NCBI RefSeq assembly: GCF_001429165.1
Contig: NZ_LMIR01000004.1
Location: 124,001-188,000 of the forward strand
DNA: 64,000 nt
Direction: 5' to 3'
Source: Agromyces sp. Root81
GTDB lineage: Bacteria; Actinomycetota; Actinomycetes; Actinomycetales; Microbacteriaceae
The translations under genes and the position numbers were made by a program. Each line of letters opens with the position of its first letter. The first letter of the stretch is position 1. The notes beneath the pieces were generated by a model that saw only the letters and a list, made by a program, of their open reading frames with translations, ran no database searches and had not been told where the DNA came from. Positions 45,617 to 53,586 of this stretch are shown one piece after another.

Positions 45617-46834
45617 TCAGCGACCGAGCGAGTGCTCGTCCTCGAGGTAGCGCGGGCGGGCGACGACCGCACCGGCGATGGCGGCGGGCACGGCCGAGGC
45701 GAGCAGGAGGATGAGCGGCCAGGTCCATCCGCCCGTCCACTCGTGCAGCAGTCCGACGAGGAGCGGGCCGACGGCGACGATCAGGTATCCGCCCGACTGC
45801 ACGAAGCCCGAGAGTGCGACCGCGCCGGCGTGCGTTCGCGTGCGCAGGTTGATGAGCACGAGCGCGAGCGGGAAGAGCAGCGGACCGATGCCGGCCAGCG
45901 CCACCCAGAGCCACGTCGCCCAGGCGGGCGCGAGCAGCAGCCCGAGGTAGCCGGCCACGGACGTCGCGACCGCGACCGCGACGAGCAGCCCGACCTTGCC
46001 GTAGCGCGCAGCGAGGAGCGGCACGAGGAGCCCGGCCGGCAGCCCCATGGCCGCGTACAGCGAGAGCAGTGCGCCGGCCTGGGCGGGCGAGACGCCCGCG
46101 ATGTCGTGCAGGATCGTCGGCAGCCACGCGAACGCGGCGTAGGCGTTGAACCCCGAGACGGCGAAGACGATCGTGAGGGACCACGCGAGCGGCGAGCGCA
46201 TCGCGTACCGGAGCAGGCCCGGATCGGCCTCCTCTGGCAGCGCCTCCGCGGCCCGCTTCGGGTGCAGCAGCATCGCGATCCACGGCACGAGCGAGATCGC
46301 CGCGACGAACGCCCACTCCCCGAGGGAGACCCGCCAGCCCGCGGCATCCGCCACCGGAACGGCGATGAGCGGCGGCGTGAACGTGCTGATCGACATCGCC
46401 GTCACGTAGATCGTCGTGACGAGGCCGATGCGGTCGGGGAAGTAGCGCTTCACGAGGGGCGGAAGCAGCACGTTGCCGACGCCGATGGCCGCGAACGTCA
46501 CGGTCGACGCCGCGACGAGCCAGAGCGCGGATCCTGCGAGGCCGCGCCCGGCGAGTCCGAGCGACAGCACCACGAGCGCGGCGACGAGCGTCACCTCGAG
46601 TCCGAATCGCTTCGCGACCATCGGCGTCAGGATGCCGAACAGCGCGTAGCAGAGCGGCGGCAGCATGCCGAGGAAGCCCACGATCGCGGGTGCGAGCGGC
46701 ACCTCGGCCTCGAGCTGTCCGAGGATCGGCGAGAGCGACGCCACCGCGGTGCGGAGGTTGAACGCCACCAGCACGATGCCGATGAGCGCAAGAGACCGAC
46801 CCGCCCACAGCGGTCGGGGCGGAAGCGGAGTCAT
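45617..46834 (-). CDS. MFS transporter (CynX/NimT family)
   Basis: A 405-residue permease with 12 hydrophobic segments. The opening 'VLVAFNLRTAVASLSPILG' and 'CYALFGILTPMVAKRFGLE' match the CynX/NimT group, which carries cyanate, nitroimidazoles or other small solutes. 'GVGNVLLPPLVKRYFPDR' and 'GALLSLYAAMGLPAGLLVPLLAARYG' are the half-repeat motifs. A TAGACT box ends 7 nt before the ATG. It lies alone between the deo regulator and ribF; its substrate is unknown. Confidence 0.85.
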   Translation of the reverse strand: MTPLPPRPLWAGRSLALIGIVLVAFNLRTAVASLSPILGQLEAEVPLAPAIVGFLGMLPPLCYALFGILTPMVAKRFGLEVTLVAALVVLSLGLAGRGLAGSALWLVAASTVTFAAIGVGNVLLPPLVKRYFPDRIGLVTTIYVTAMSISTFTPPLIAVPVADAAGWRVSLGEWAFVAAISLVPWIAMLLHPKRAAEALPEEADPGLLRYAMRSPLAWSLTIVFAVSGFNAYAAFAWLPTILHDIAGVSPAQAGALLSLYAAMGLPAGLLVPLLAARYGKVGLLVAVAVATSVAGYLGLLLAPAWATWLWVALAGIGPLLFPLALVLINLRTRTHAGAVALSGFVQSGGYLIVAVGPLLVGLLHEWTGGWTWPLILLLASAVPAAIAGAVVARPRYLEDEHSLGR

Positions 46835-46841
46835 CCCCTCG

Positions 46842-46847
46842 AGTCTA
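46842..46847 (-). promoter_or_regulatory. -10 box, probable leaderless promoter of the MFS gene
   Basis: TAGACT on the minus strand, 7 nt before the ATG at 46834. Confidence 0.45.
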
Positions 46848-46866
46848 GAGGCGGGCCACGGCTCTC

Positions 46867-47799
46867 TCAGACGGCGAGGATGACGCGCGACCGCTCGACA
46901 TCGTCGCGGATCGTGTCGACCAGCGCCTCGATGCTCGTGAACGCGACCATTCCGCGGATGCGTTCGACGAACTCGACGTCGACGACGTGGTCGTAGAGGT
47001 CGAGCTCGCGGTCGAGCACGTACGCCTCGACCTGCTTCTTCGCGACGCCCTGGAAGGTGGGGTTGTCGCCGACCGAGATCGCGGCGGGATACCGGGTGCC
47101 CGCGTCGGTGAGCCAGCCCGCGTACACGCCGTCGGCGGGGATCAGGCCTTCGGATTCGGGCGACAGGTTCGCCGTCGGGTAGCCGAGCTCGCGGCCCCTG
47201 GCCGCGCCGTGCACGACGATGCCCGTCACCGTCGGCGTGTGGCCGAGCAGTTCGGTCGCGTGGCGCACATCGCCCTCGGCGAGCAGCTCGCGGATCCAGG
47301 TCGACGAGACCCGCCGCTCCCCTGCCGGGCGCACGTCGTCGACGACGTCGACCGTGAATCCGAACTTCGCGCCGAGCTCGATGAGCAGGGGCACGTCGCC
47401 GGCACCGCGGGCGCCGTAGCGGAAGTCCGCGCCGACGAGCACGGCCTTGGCATCGAGCGCGTCGACCAGCACCCGCTCGACGAACTCCGTCGCGGGCACG
47501 GAGGCGAGCGTGCGGTCGAACGGCAGGAGCAGCGTGGCGTCGACGCCCGTCGTGGCGAGCAGCTCGAGCTTCTGTCGCACGCTCACGAGCGAGTCGGGGC
47601 ACTTGTCGGGTGCCAGCAGCGCGAGCGGGTTGCGGTCGAACGTGACGACGATCGTCGAGAGCTCGCGCTCCTCTGCGATGCCGCGGGCACGGGCGATGAC
47701 CGCACGATGACCCTGGTGGACGCCGTCGAACTTGCCGATCGTCACGACCGACGGGCCGATGCCCGCCGGCACGGCGCCGAGTCCCTTGAAGGTCTTCAC
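46867..47799 (-). CDS. ribF: Bifunctional riboflavin kinase/FAD synthetase
   Basis: Makes FMN and then FAD from riboflavin. The 310-residue protein has an N-terminal nucleotidyltransferase domain with 'VVTIGKFDGVHQGHRAV' (HxGH motif near residue 30), 'VGADFRYGARGAGD' and 'SSTWIRELLAEGD'. The C-terminal kinase domain has 'GRELGYPTANL' (the PTAN motif) and 'DGVYAGW'. The GTG start shares bases with the stop of the upstream membrane protein gene (GTGA). It is the last gene of the truB-ribF group. Confidence 0.94.
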   Translation of the reverse strand: MKTFKGLGAVPAGIGPSVVTIGKFDGVHQGHRAVIARARGIAEERELSTIVVTFDRNPLALLAPDKCPDSLVSVRQKLELLATTGVDATLLLPFDRTLASVPATEFVERVLVDALDAKAVLVGADFRYGARGAGDVPLLIELGAKFGFTVDVVDDVRPAGERRVSSTWIRELLAEGDVRHATELLGHTPTVTGIVVHGAARGRELGYPTANLSPESEGLIPADGVYAGWLTDAGTRYPAAISVGDNPTFQGVAKKQVEAYVLDRELDLYDHVVDVEFVERIRGMVAFTSIEALVDTIRDDVERSRVILAV

Positions 47800-48239
47800 G
47801 AGGCATCCGCTCTCGAGGTCGGGCGGTGCCGGGCCAGCCACCACATGCCGAGCACCGGCAGCACGAGCGGGATGAACAGGTAGCCGCGGCCGAACCACGA
47901 CCACACGGTGTCGTGCGGGAAGAGCTCGGGGAAGACGATGCTGAGCGTGCCGATCACGATGACGCCCGTGAACTCGAACACGATCGTCGCCCACGCCACG
48001 CGGTACCAGACGATGCCGGGGCGTACGAGCGCGATCGTCGCGACGACGTAGACGACCGCGGCGAGCGCGGAGAGCGTGTAGGCGAGCGGCGCCTCGTCGA
48101 ACTTGGAGGCGATCTGCACGAACGAGCGGCCGAGCGCCGCGAGCGCGAGCACCCCGTAGACGGCGACGAGCACTCGCCCGATGCCGCTCATCCGTCGGCC
48201 CTGTCGTGCCTCCGGGTGGGCACTGCGCACGTCACTCAT
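47796..48239 (-). CDS. Four-helix membrane protein between truB and ribF
   Basis: A 147-residue integral membrane protein. A polar head of about 16 residues is followed by four predicted helices ('VLVAVYGVLALAALGRSF', 'LAAVVYVVATIALV', 'IVFEFTGVIVIGTLSIVF' and 'YLFIPLVLPVLGMWWLAR'). I recognise no named family. The ribF start overlaps its stop. A second in-frame ATG at 48191 is possible. Its fixed place in a translation/flavin cluster suggests cotranscription rather than shared function. Confidence 0.75.
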   Translation of the reverse strand: MSDVRSAHPEARQGRRMSGIGRVLVAVYGVLALAALGRSFVQIASKFDEAPLAYTLSALAAVVYVVATIALVRPGIVWYRVAWATIVFEFTGVIVIGTLSIVFPELFPHDTVWSWFGRGYLFIPLVLPVLGMWWLARHRPTSRADAS

Positions 48240-48265
48240 GTCGATCGATTCTCTCAGACCGGCGC

Positions 48266-48634
48266 TCACGCCTGCTGCACGGTCCAGATCTGGAACATGC
48301 GGTACACCATCACGCCGACGGCGAGCGCGGCCACGCCGAGGATCACCGTCGACCAGCGGTTGCGTTCGAGCAGTGCCCAGAAGGCCGCGGCGGGCGGCAG
48401 GATGAGCGCGCCGACGAGGTAGGTGCCGAACTCGAGCACGCTGCCGCTCGGTTCGTTGCCGAGTGCCGGCTGCACGAACGCGACCACGACCTGCACCAGG
48501 AGCAGCACCTCGACGAGCGCGAGCGCGCCGATCGTGAGGTCGCTCGGCACCCGTCCGGCGAGCCCCATGCCGATGCAGAGCAGCCCGGCGACGACCGCCA
48601 CCGCGAGCTGCACCCACGTGAACCACTCGATCAT
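48266..48634 (-). CDS. Small membrane protein overlapping truB
   Basis: A 122-residue protein with four predicted hydrophobic segments ('VQLAVAVVAGLLCIGMGLAG', 'ALALVEVLLLVQVVVAFV', a Pro-containing third, and a C-terminal 'VILGVAALAVGVMVYRMF'). It is unrelated at sequence level to the next membrane protein. The start overlaps the truB stop as ATGA. No function is recognised. Confidence 0.75.
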   Translation of the reverse strand: MIEWFTWVQLAVAVVAGLLCIGMGLAGRVPSDLTIGALALVEVLLLVQVVVAFVQPALGNEPSGSVLEFGTYLVGALILPPAAAFWALLERNRWSTVILGVAALAVGVMVYRMFQIWTVQQA

Positions 48635-49566
48635 GCGTCGGCCTCCTGCGATTCGGCGGGCGGGAACCCGGTGACGACCTTCAACTGCCGACCGCGCGGC
48701 TCGACGATGGCGACCAGGTGGTCGGCCGGGTCGATCGCCGCAAACGCAGCGGGCAGCGGCGCATCGGCATCGGATGCCTCGAGGCCGGTCACCGCCGCGA
48801 TGTCGACGCGCTTGCCGTGGCCGAGGTCGATCGCCTGCTCCGCCGTGAGCGTCACGACGGGCAGCGCCCGCCGCGCGGCATCCGCGGGGCTCATGATGGC
48901 CGACGCGACGTCGAAGCCCTCGAGTTCGCCCGCCTCGTCGACGCTGAACCGGCCGATGCGCGAGCGTCGGAGCGCGGTGAGGTGGCCGCCGGTGCCGAGC
49001 GCGGCACCGAGGTCGCGGGCGAGGGCGCGGATGTACGTGCCCGACGAGCACTCCACGCGCACGTCGACGTCGAGATGCCCGTCGCCGGCGCGGAAGGCGA
49101 GCGTCTCGAACGCCGAGACCGTCACCCGGCGCGGCGCCAGCTCGACGGTCTCGCCGTCGCGCACCCGCTGGTAGGCGCGCTTGCCGGCGACCTTCACCGC
49201 GCTGACCGCGCTCGGCACCTGTTCGATCTCTCCCGTGAGCGGCTCGATCGCCGCCAGCACCGCCGCTTCCGTGACGGCGGCGACGAGGTCGGCCGGGGCG
49301 GCGTCGAGCGCCTTGCCCTCGGCGTCGTCGGTCGTCGTGTTCCAGCCGAGCCGGATGGTGGCGAAGTACTCCTTGTCGAGACCCACGAGGTAGTGCAGGA
49401 GGCGCGTCGCGCCGTTCACGCCCAGGACGAGGAGGCCGGTGGCCATCGGGTCGAGGGTGCCGGCGTGGCCGATCTTGCGGGTGCCGGCGAGGCGGCGCAT
49501 GCGCGAGACCACGTCGTGGCTCGTGATTCCCTGCGGCTTGTCGACGAGGAGGATGCCGCTGTTCAC
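48631..49566 (-). CDS. truB: tRNA pseudouridine-55 synthase
   Basis: Isomerises U55 in the T-loop of tRNAs. The 311-residue protein begins 'SGILLVDKPQGITSHDVV' and carries the catalytic Asp in 'HAGTLDPMATGLL' (near residue 38). 'ECSSGTYIRALARDLG' and 'LTALRRSRIGRF' are further TruB motifs. The C-terminal 70 residues contain a PUA-like segment ('VAIVEPRGRQLKVV'). It starts with GTG; a TAGCCT box 7 nt upstream suggests a leaderless transcript, so truB here has its own promoter instead of reading through from rbfA. Confidence 0.94.
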   Translation of the reverse strand: MNSGILLVDKPQGITSHDVVSRMRRLAGTRKIGHAGTLDPMATGLLVLGVNGATRLLHYLVGLDKEYFATIRLGWNTTTDDAEGKALDAAPADLVAAVTEAAVLAAIEPLTGEIEQVPSAVSAVKVAGKRAYQRVRDGETVELAPRRVTVSAFETLAFRAGDGHLDVDVRVECSSGTYIRALARDLGAALGTGGHLTALRRSRIGRFSVDEAGELEGFDVASAIMSPADAARRALPVVTLTAEQAIDLGHGKRVDIAAVTGLEASDADAPLPAAFAAIDPADHLVAIVEPRGRQLKVVTGFPPAESQEADA

Positions 49567-49573
49567 GCGGTAC

Positions 49574-49579
49574 AGGCTA
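49574..49579 (-). promoter_or_regulatory. -10 box, probable leaderless promoter of truB
   Basis: TAGCCT on the minus strand, 7 nt before the GTG at 49566. Confidence 0.5.
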
Positions 49580-49612
49580 ACAGTCGTGCACGGCTCGTCG
49601 GCGCCGCGCGCC

Positions 49613-49618
49613 TACGCT
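49613..49618 (+). promoter_or_regulatory. -10 box before the ketopantoate-reductase-like gene
   Basis: TACGCT ends 6 nt before the GTG at 49625. The intervening GGAGCG is too close to act as a normal ribosome site. Confidence 0.5.
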
Positions 49619-49624
49619 GGAGCG

Positions 49625-50617
49625 GTGAAGATCGGCATCATCGGCGCTGGCGCGCTCGGCGGCACGTTCGCGGCACTCCTCTCGCAGGCCGGGCACGACA
49701 TGGAGGTGACGGCACGCGGTGCCGGCCTCGCGGCGATCCGCGAATCGGGCATCGCCCTGAGTGGCGCCTACGGCGAGGTGCGGGCTCGCGTCGCGGCCGG
49801 CGAGCGGCTCACGACGGCTCCCGAGCTCGTGCTCGTGTGCACGAAGGCGCAGGACGCGGCATCCGCCATCGCCGCGAACGCCGAGCTCATCGGCGAGGTG
49901 CCGGTCGTCGTCGTGCAGAACGGCCTCGACGGGGTCGCGACCGCCGCGCGACTCCTCCCCCGCGCCTCGTGCATGGGACTGCTGTCGATCATCGCCGCCA
50001 ACTACACCGAACCCGGCGTCGTACGCATCACGACCCCGGCGACGAGCTACCTCGGTCGCGGTGACGGACCCGCCGACGCCGAGTGCACGCGCATCGCGGC
50101 GCTGCTCTCCGAAGCGGTGCCCGTCGTCGCGATCCGCGGGTTCCGCGGCGCGCAATGGACGAAGCTCGTCGTCAACATGCTGAACGCCGTGCCCGCGATC
50201 GTCGGTCGCAGCGTGCAGGACGTCGTCGACGATCGCCGCCTGCGCAGGATCGTCACGGCCTCGATGCGCGAGACGGTGCGCATCGGCGTCGCACAGGGCG
50301 TGAGCTTCGGCACGTTGCAGGGTCTCGGCGACCGCCGACTGCGACTCTTCGCCCGTCTGCCGCTCGCGATCGGGCAGGTGCTGCCGTGGCTCATGCGCGT
50401 CCGCATGGGCGGCGTGCCGAACCTCGGATCCACGCAGCAGAGCCTGCGCCGGGGGCAGCCGACCGAGGTCGACTTCCTGAACGGCGCCGTCGTCCGCGAG
50501 GCATCCGCCGTCGGCCTCGACGCGCCCGTGAACCAGGCGCTCACCGTGCTCGTGCACGAGGTCGAGCAGGGCGGTTCGCTTCCGGCCGAGCGCGTGCTCG
50601 CCGACGTTCCGGTCTAG
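49625..50617 (+). CDS. Ketopantoate reductase family protein (PanE/ApbA)
   Basis: A 330-residue NADPH-dependent reductase, possibly of 2-dehydropantoate in coenzyme A synthesis. The N-terminal Rossmann motif is 'KIGIIGAGALGGTFAALLS', followed by 'LVLVCTKAQD' and 'VVVVQNGLDG' (conserved Asn). The C-terminal helical domain has the catalytic-type Lys in 'AQWTKLVVNMLNAVPA' and later 'TEVDFLNGAVV'. Actinobacteria often carry several paralogues whose substrates differ, so PanE itself is not certain. It is divergent from truB and ends at a strong terminator. Confidence 0.84.
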   Translation: MKIGIIGAGALGGTFAALLSQAGHDMEVTARGAGLAAIRESGIALSGAYGEVRARVAAGERLTTAPELVLVCTKAQDAASAIAANAELIGEVPVVVVQNGLDGVATAARLLPRASCMGLLSIIAANYTEPGVVRITTPATSYLGRGDGPADAECTRIAALLSEAVPVVAIRGFRGAQWTKLVVNMLNAVPAIVGRSVQDVVDDRRLRRIVTASMRETVRIGVAQGVSFGTLQGLGDRRLRLFARLPLAIGQVLPWLMRVRMGGVPNLGSTQQSLRRGQPTEVDFLNGAVVREASAVGLDAPVNQALTVLVHEVEQGGSLPAERVLADVPV

Positions 50618-50714
50618 CGACAGCGGAAGGGCGCGAGCGGATGCCGCGGCGCCCGCAGCCCGGCTCCGGCCCGCGATGGGCTGCCGCTGCGCGCCGCGCC
50701 GCCGGCACGATGAA

Positions 50715-50738
50715 GGGGGCCCGGCGAACCGGGCCCCC
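50715..50738. terminator. Strong bidirectional terminator
   Basis: gggggcccgg-cgaa-ccgggccccc, a 10-bp perfect stem with a tetraloop, between convergent genes. Confidence 0.85.
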
Positions 50739-50758
50739 TCAGTGTGCGTCAGCGTGCG

Positions 50759-52666
50759 TTACGCGCGCTTGCGGCGGATGCGCGCGACCACGAGGAACGC
50801 GAGGCCGGCGATCACGATGATGCCCGCCACGATCGCGATCGGCGTACCGGCGAAACCGGTGCTGGCGAGGCCCGTGCCGTTCGAGGAGGCGGGGCTGCCG
50901 CCAGGGGTGGTCTTCGGCCCGGTGGCGCACTCGGGAGTGGCCTTCGGGTACGAGATCGTCACCGGCAGCTCGGGGTTGACGACGAGCTTCGCCGTGATGG
51001 CGCCGCGGGTCCAGGCGAAGTTGTCGTCGACCTGGATCCACTTGCCGTCGGCGTACGCCCAGCCCGGCCATCCGTTGGCCTTGCCATCGGCGTCGACCGA
51101 CGCACCGGGCCAGAGCACCTTGCCGTCGAGCGCGCCGTTCTTGAGCTCGCCGAGCTTGATCGTCTCGGTGTTCTTGCCGTCGGTCAGCACGAGCGAGGCC
51201 GTGTTCCCGGTCGACTGCTTGTCGGGGTCGTTCAGCTCGACGTCGAAGAGGATCCACGGCGAGTCGGCTTCACAGGTGCCGGTGGCGACCGAGCCCGTGA
51301 GGGTCGGAGCGATGCACGCGACGTTCGTGAACGTGAACGGGAACGACTTCTCGATCGAGCCGTCGGCGAACTTGTGGCCCTTCGTCGCCGTGGCGATCGC
51401 GGTCGATGCGCCGGTCTTCGGGTCGCCCTCGGTACGCCAGGTCACCGATGCGGTGTCCTTCGGCAGGTCGACGCCGTCGTTGTCGACGCCGCAGACGTCA
51501 GTCGACTTCGGAGCAGCAGGCACCTCGACGACGATCGGGCACGGCTCGTTGTCGTACTCGAAGTCCCAGACGGTCTGCTGGCCCGGGGCGAAGACGAATC
51601 CGTCCCTCGCGGTCGCGGTGGCCGTGATCTTGCCCGATGCCTCGGAGCCGGTCTGCGCCCAGGTGTAGGTGTCGGTGTCATTCGGCAGTACGAACGTGCC
51701 GTTCGCGGCACCGCACGTGTCGGAACCGGTCGGCTTGACGTCGATCGTCACGACGCCCGGGGGGCAGGCCTCATTGTCGTAGTCGAAGTCCCAGACCGTC
51801 TGCTGGCCGTCGGCGAACACGTAGCCGGGCTTGATGACCGCGGTCACCGTGATGTGACCCGACGCCTCGGAACCCGTCTGCGACCAGGTGAACCCCTCGC
51901 CCGCCTCGGGCAGGTGGAACACGCCGTTCTCAGGACCACAGGTGTCCGAACCGGTCGGAACGGCTGTGATCGTGACCTTCGTCGGTGCGGGCTTCGTGCA
52001 GTTCTCGTACTGCAGGAGGCTCTGGTCGCCCTGAGCGGCGACCTTGATGAGCTTGCCCTTGTTGTCGAGGTAGCTGAACGCCGGGTAGATGTCGCCGTTG
52101 TCCTGGTGATCGATGTGGCCGGCCTTGAAGAAGGCCCTGACCGAGGTCTCGATGCGCACGTACGGGTTCGTCGTGCTGCCGGTCGCGTGACAGAACTCGA
52201 TCTTCTTGACCGGCTGGTCGCCGCAGGTCTCGTCGTCGACGGTGATTCCGCCGGAGTTCGACTGCTTGGAGCCGTTGTCCCACTTCGCCGAGAGCTCGAG
52301 CTTGTAGGTGCCTTCGGCGACGTCGTTCTGCGTGAACGTCTTCACTTCGCGCTTGCCGAGCACCGTTCCCACGGGGACGAGCGCTTCATTCGAGGACTTC
52401 GTGATCGTCTCGACGCGCTTCTCGGAGTTCTCGACCGTCCAGGTGATGTCGAACGTTCCGGTCACGACGTCGCAGGTGGCGGTCGCGCTGATCGTGTTGT
52501 GGTGCGCGCTCGCGGGCGCTGCGACGCCGACGAGGGCGAATCCCGCGCCGAGCGCGAGTGAGGTCAGGATCGCCGCGATGCGGCGGAACGGGCGGCGTGA
52601 CGACCATCGCACGCGAGTGCGGGTATCGCCGTCGGCATGCGCCAGAGCGGCGCGGAGCTTGCTCAT
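50759..52666 (-). CDS. Cell-wall-anchored repeat protein with LAXTG sorting signal
   Basis: A 635-residue secreted protein. A long signal peptide (basic 'RRPFRR', hydrophobic core, cleavage after 'APASA' near residue 54) precedes a domain with the motif 'CHATGSTTNPYV'. Three tandem repeats of about 74 residues follow, each with two Cys, and then a further domain. The C-terminus has a sortase-E-type signal 'LASTG', a hydrophobic helix and 'RIRRKRA'. No sortase gene is in the window. I chose the ATG at 52666 because GGAG lies 9 nt upstream; an ATG at 52681 is in frame. Function is unknown; adhesion or surface-layer roles are plausible. Confidence 0.85.
   Translation of the reverse strand: MSKLRAALAHADGDTRTRVRWSSRRPFRRIAAILTSLALGAGFALVGVAAPASAHHNTISATATCDVVTGTFDITWTVENSEKRVETITKSSNEALVPVGTVLGKREVKTFTQNDVAEGTYKLELSAKWDNGSKQSNSGGITVDDETCGDQPVKKIEFCHATGSTTNPYVRIETSVRAFFKAGHIDHQDNGDIYPAFSYLDNKGKLIKVAAQGDQSLLQYENCTKPAPTKVTITAVPTGSDTCGPENGVFHLPEAGEGFTWSQTGSEASGHITVTAVIKPGYVFADGQQTVWDFDYDNEACPPGVVTIDVKPTGSDTCGAANGTFVLPNDTDTYTWAQTGSEASGKITATATARDGFVFAPGQQTVWDFEYDNEPCPIVVEVPAAPKSTDVCGVDNDGVDLPKDTASVTWRTEGDPKTGASTAIATATKGHKFADGSIEKSFPFTFTNVACIAPTLTGSVATGTCEADSPWILFDVELNDPDKQSTGNTASLVLTDGKNTETIKLGELKNGALDGKVLWPGASVDADGKANGWPGWAYADGKWIQVDDNFAWTRGAITAKLVVNPELPVTISYPKATPECATGPKTTPGGSPASSNGTGLASTGFAGTPIAIVAGIIVIAGLAFLVVARIRRKRA
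51308..51979 (-). repeat. Three tandem protein repeats in the wall-anchored protein
   Basis: Repeats 1 and 2 share 'VKPTGSDTCG'-type starts, 'GSEASG' and 'GQQTVWDF(D/E)YDNE' ends. Repeat 3 is diverged but keeps the paired Cys (start of repeat and end of repeat). The period is about 74 residues (222-225 bp). A disulfide within each unit is likely. Confidence 0.75.
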
Positions 52667-52828
52667 TCGGGGTGTCTCCATCGGTCGGCCCGGCAGGGTC
52701 GGCGAATCCGAGGTGACGGAGGCGCTCGGGGGCGCACAGCAATGTCGACGGGCGCGAGAGCGCTCGTCGACTGGCGTCGGATGGTTCGGGTGGTGAATCG
52801 GGTTCGCGTAGCCGGGGGGGCTGGGCTG

Positions 52829-52910
52829 TGTCCCCCATTATGTCCCCTCAAACGGGGACATGTCACCCATTTCTCGACTGGGGTACGAAATCACTCCCGA
52901 ACGGGGGACA
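52829..52910. promoter_or_regulatory. GTCCCC-rich upstream region with hairpin
   Basis: Four copies of GTCCCC lie within 80 bp upstream of the wall-protein gene, two on each strand (near 52830, 52842, 52854 and 52904). The middle pair forms an 8-bp hairpin, atgtcccc-tcaaac-ggggacat (52840-52861). It could be a terminator of the opposite gene or an operator array. Confidence 0.45.
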
Positions 52911-52936
52911 AACCACCCGGACCTTGGCCGAGACGT

Positions 52937-53539
52937 TCAGTGGCCGTCGAGGAATCGGCGCCTCGGGTGCTCCGGCTCCCGGTTGTCGACGACGACGGAT
53001 GCCACGAGGCGCGGGTCGCTCTCCGCGTACGCGATCTCGTCGGCCGGGTCGATGGGGTCGCCGTCGAGGGCGATCCGCACGTCCCAGAGCTCGGCGAGCC
53101 GCTGCCGCAGCAGGAATCGGCCGTCGATGACGAGGATGGCGTCGTCGGGGCCGGTGATCCACTTGGGTTCGACCCATGCGTCACGCGTCGGGTCGAACAC
53201 GCGGGTCACGAACGCGGTGGACCCGCCGAGGCGGAACGGCTCGACGAGCACCCGGCGCAGTGCCGACTCGTCGAAGCCGTACCGGTAGTAGCGCTCCGGT
53301 GTATCCGCGCCGAACACGGCCTGCGCCTCGCGCGAACGGTGGAATCCCTCCATGCTCGCCCGGAAGGTGGCGTGGTCCCGTTCCTCGAGCACGGCGGCGA
53401 GGTCGTCGCCGAACGCGGTCTTGCCGCTCTGCAGCGGCCCGTCGATCGCGACGATCATGCGCCCGCGACCGTGATGCTGCAGGATCTCGTCCGCGATCGA
53501 GCGGAGGAAGGTGACCCGGGGCGTCGTGACGAGTCGCAT
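52937..53539 (-). CDS. P-loop kinase, uridine-kinase-like
   Basis: A 200-residue P-loop NTPase of the phosphoribulokinase/uridine kinase class. Walker A is 'IDGPLQSGKTAF' near residue 35. 'ASMEGFHRSREA' matches the substrate-binding D/E-x-F-h region of uridine kinases, and 'ILVIDGRFLLR' is the Walker B-like strand. The acceptor nucleoside or sugar cannot be told. A TAGGCT box lies 6 nt before the ATG. It is divergent from mutY with only 47 bp between starts. Confidence 0.8.
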   Translation of the reverse strand: MRLVTTPRVTFLRSIADEILQHHGRGRMIVAIDGPLQSGKTAFGDDLAAVLEERDHATFRASMEGFHRSREAQAVFGADTPERYYRYGFDESALRRVLVEPFRLGGSTAFVTRVFDPTRDAWVEPKWITGPDDAILVIDGRFLLRQRLAELWDVRIALDGDPIDPADEIAYAESDPRLVASVVVDNREPEHPRRRFLDGH

Positions 53540-53545
53540 GCGATG

Positions 53546-53551
53546 AGCCTA
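53546..53551 (-). promoter_or_regulatory. -10 box of the kinase gene
   Basis: TAGGCT on the minus strand, 6 nt before the ATG at 53539. Confidence 0.5.
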
Positions 53552-53574
53552 GCCGCGCATCATCCGCCTCGTCG

Positions 53575-53580
53575 TAGGCT
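53575..53580 (+). promoter_or_regulatory. -10 box of mutY
   Basis: TAGGCT, 6 nt before the ATG at 53587. It is the same hexamer and spacing as the divergent kinase promoter 24 bp away. Confidence 0.5.
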
Positions 53581-53586
53581 GGACGG

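Noticed and set aside
52800..52936. A small gene in the GTCCCC-rich region upstream of the wall-anchored protein
   Set aside because: Available frames are short, repetitive and without start signals; better read as regulatory DNA.
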